Below are positions 37,179 to 37,668 of a stretch of 37,668 bases of DNA, in pieces; the stretch's first letter is position 1; the number at the start of each line of letters is the position of its first letter. The notes below the pieces were generated by a model. The model searched no databases. It was not told where the DNA came from and was given only the letters and a program-made list of their open reading frames with translations. The translations under genes and the position numbers were made by a program. The DNA comes from Pelagibacteraceae bacterium (GTDB lineage Bacteria > Pseudomonadota > Alphaproteobacteria > Pelagibacterales > Pelagibacteraceae). The stretch spans positions 1 to 37,668 of the forward strand of contig JAGYIF010000004.1 in NCBI GenBank assembly GCA_018402735.1. The letters run 5' to 3'.

Positions 37179-37668
37179 CTAAATGGTCACTTCTTTATTA
37201 CTATCCCATTTGCCCATAGCAGCAAGACTATTCATCCATGCTCTTTGATCAAATACAGCTTGGGCAGACTCTGTATCTTCAATATTTTGCGCCCATTTTT
37301 TTAAAGCGCTTTGTTGCAAAGCTCTTCCATAAGAAAAAGTAAATACAAATTTAGTATCATTAATTTTGTTAATTTCATTTAGGTTTTTAGTAGCATCAAG
37401 CTCGCTTTGACCACCAGAAAGGAATGCAATACCAGGAACTTCTTTAGGGACATTATGTGTTAAGCATTTTAAGGTTTTTGCTGCTACTTCAGAAGTTTCG
37501 TTCGTTATTCCAGACTCAGAACCATTTAAGATCATATTTGGCTTTAAAACAATACCTTTAAGATTTACTCCTGCAATTTCTAATTGATGAAAGCATTCTT
37601 GCAATACGGAGGAGGTTGCATCAAAGCATTTATTTATGTCGTGTGCTCCATCCATCAAAACTTCTGGC
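37179..37668 (-). CDS. Class I fructose-bisphosphate aldolase (partial, N-terminus outside window)
   Basis: The frame runs off the window end. At least 162 residues are seen, starting P-E-V-L-M-D-G-A-H-D. Class I aldolase motifs include LKPNMILNGSESG (about 45-57 of the visible part), with the Schiff-base Lys, PGIAFLSGGQSE and FSFGRALQ-like FSYGRALQQSALKKW. It reversibly cleaves fructose-1,6-bisphosphate. A TTG at 37656-37658 is internal (the Leu of EVLMDG), not the start. The stop is 1 base before thiE. Confidence 0.93.
   Translation of the reverse strand, partial: PEVLMDGAHDINKCFDATSSVLQECFHQLEIAGVNLKGIVLKPNMILNGSESGITNETSEVAAKTLKCLTHNVPKEVPGIAFLSGGQSELDATKNLNEINKINDTKFVFTFSYGRALQQSALKKWAQNIEDTESAQAVFDQRAWMNSLAAMGKWDSNKEVTI

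Overview
The window looks like a piece of chromosome from a streamlined marine alphaproteobacterium, most likely SAR11 (Pelagibacterales). The DNA is AT-rich by eye, genes overlap or sit a few bases apart, and there are no insertion sequences, prophage genes or CRISPR arrays. Alphaproteobacterial markers are a circularly permuted two-piece tmRNA, a COQ9-family protein, a DUF1013/TrcR protein, a split proton-translocating transhydrogenase (pntAA/AB/B) preceded by a tiny aa3-oxidase subunit IV-like peptide, and zinc-ligand-free L31 and L36. A 5S rRNA gene lies alone beside surface-polysaccharide genes. This matches my recollection that the second hypervariable region of SAR11 lies between the 23S and 5S genes. 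The assignment rests on these features and not on a database search.

Layout. 1-3240: edge of a surface-polysaccharide region, with a membrane-bound nucleotide-sugar 4,6-dehydratase, a solitary 5S gene with its own promoter, and an SDR epimerase. 3259-6383: rpmJ, the CoxIV-like peptide and pntAA-pntAB-pntB. 6395-6791: tRNA-Val, then initiator tRNA-Met and rpsU on the other strand. 6863-11285: mrdA-mrdB (PBP2/RodA), an EamA exporter and an exported MsrA. 11334-13632: SAF-domain oxidoreductase with azlCD. 13629-15299 (minus): ccdA, grxC and an exported SUMF1-fold protein. 15314-18858: a MazG-fold pyrophosphohydrolase, D-malate dehydrogenase, ssrA (minus), thyX and mrp (minus). 18932-23506: hflK-hflC-DUF2065-degP-miaA. 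23550-31553: ilvI-ilvH-ilvC, leuA, mreBCD and a COQ9-family gene. 31569-37668 (minus): partial class I aldolase, thiE, efp, suhB, MFS transporter, rpmE, trcR-like, purE, purK. No stretch longer than 300 bases is without a gene.

How the genes fit together. Branched-chain amino acids are served by biosynthesis (ilvIHC, leuA) and a putative exporter (azlCD). The cell-elongation machinery is split between mrdAB and mreBCD about 20 kb apart. Envelope quality control (HflKC, DegP) and thiol/methionine redox repair (CcdA, Grx, MsrA) are represented. The translation genes hold the oddest sequence features. rpsU has no ATG/GTG/TTG start and appears to begin at AUU behind a perfect Shine-Dalgarno, directly upstream of initiator tRNA. 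tRNA-Val(GAC) has a remodelled D/T-loop elbow. The two-piece tmRNA has only about 13 nt between its halves.

I found no multi-gene system that looks wholly new. The best leads are the rpsU/AUU/initiator-tRNA arrangement, the tRNA-Val elbow, the independent 5S unit, and two candidate regulatory structures before ilvI and leuA.
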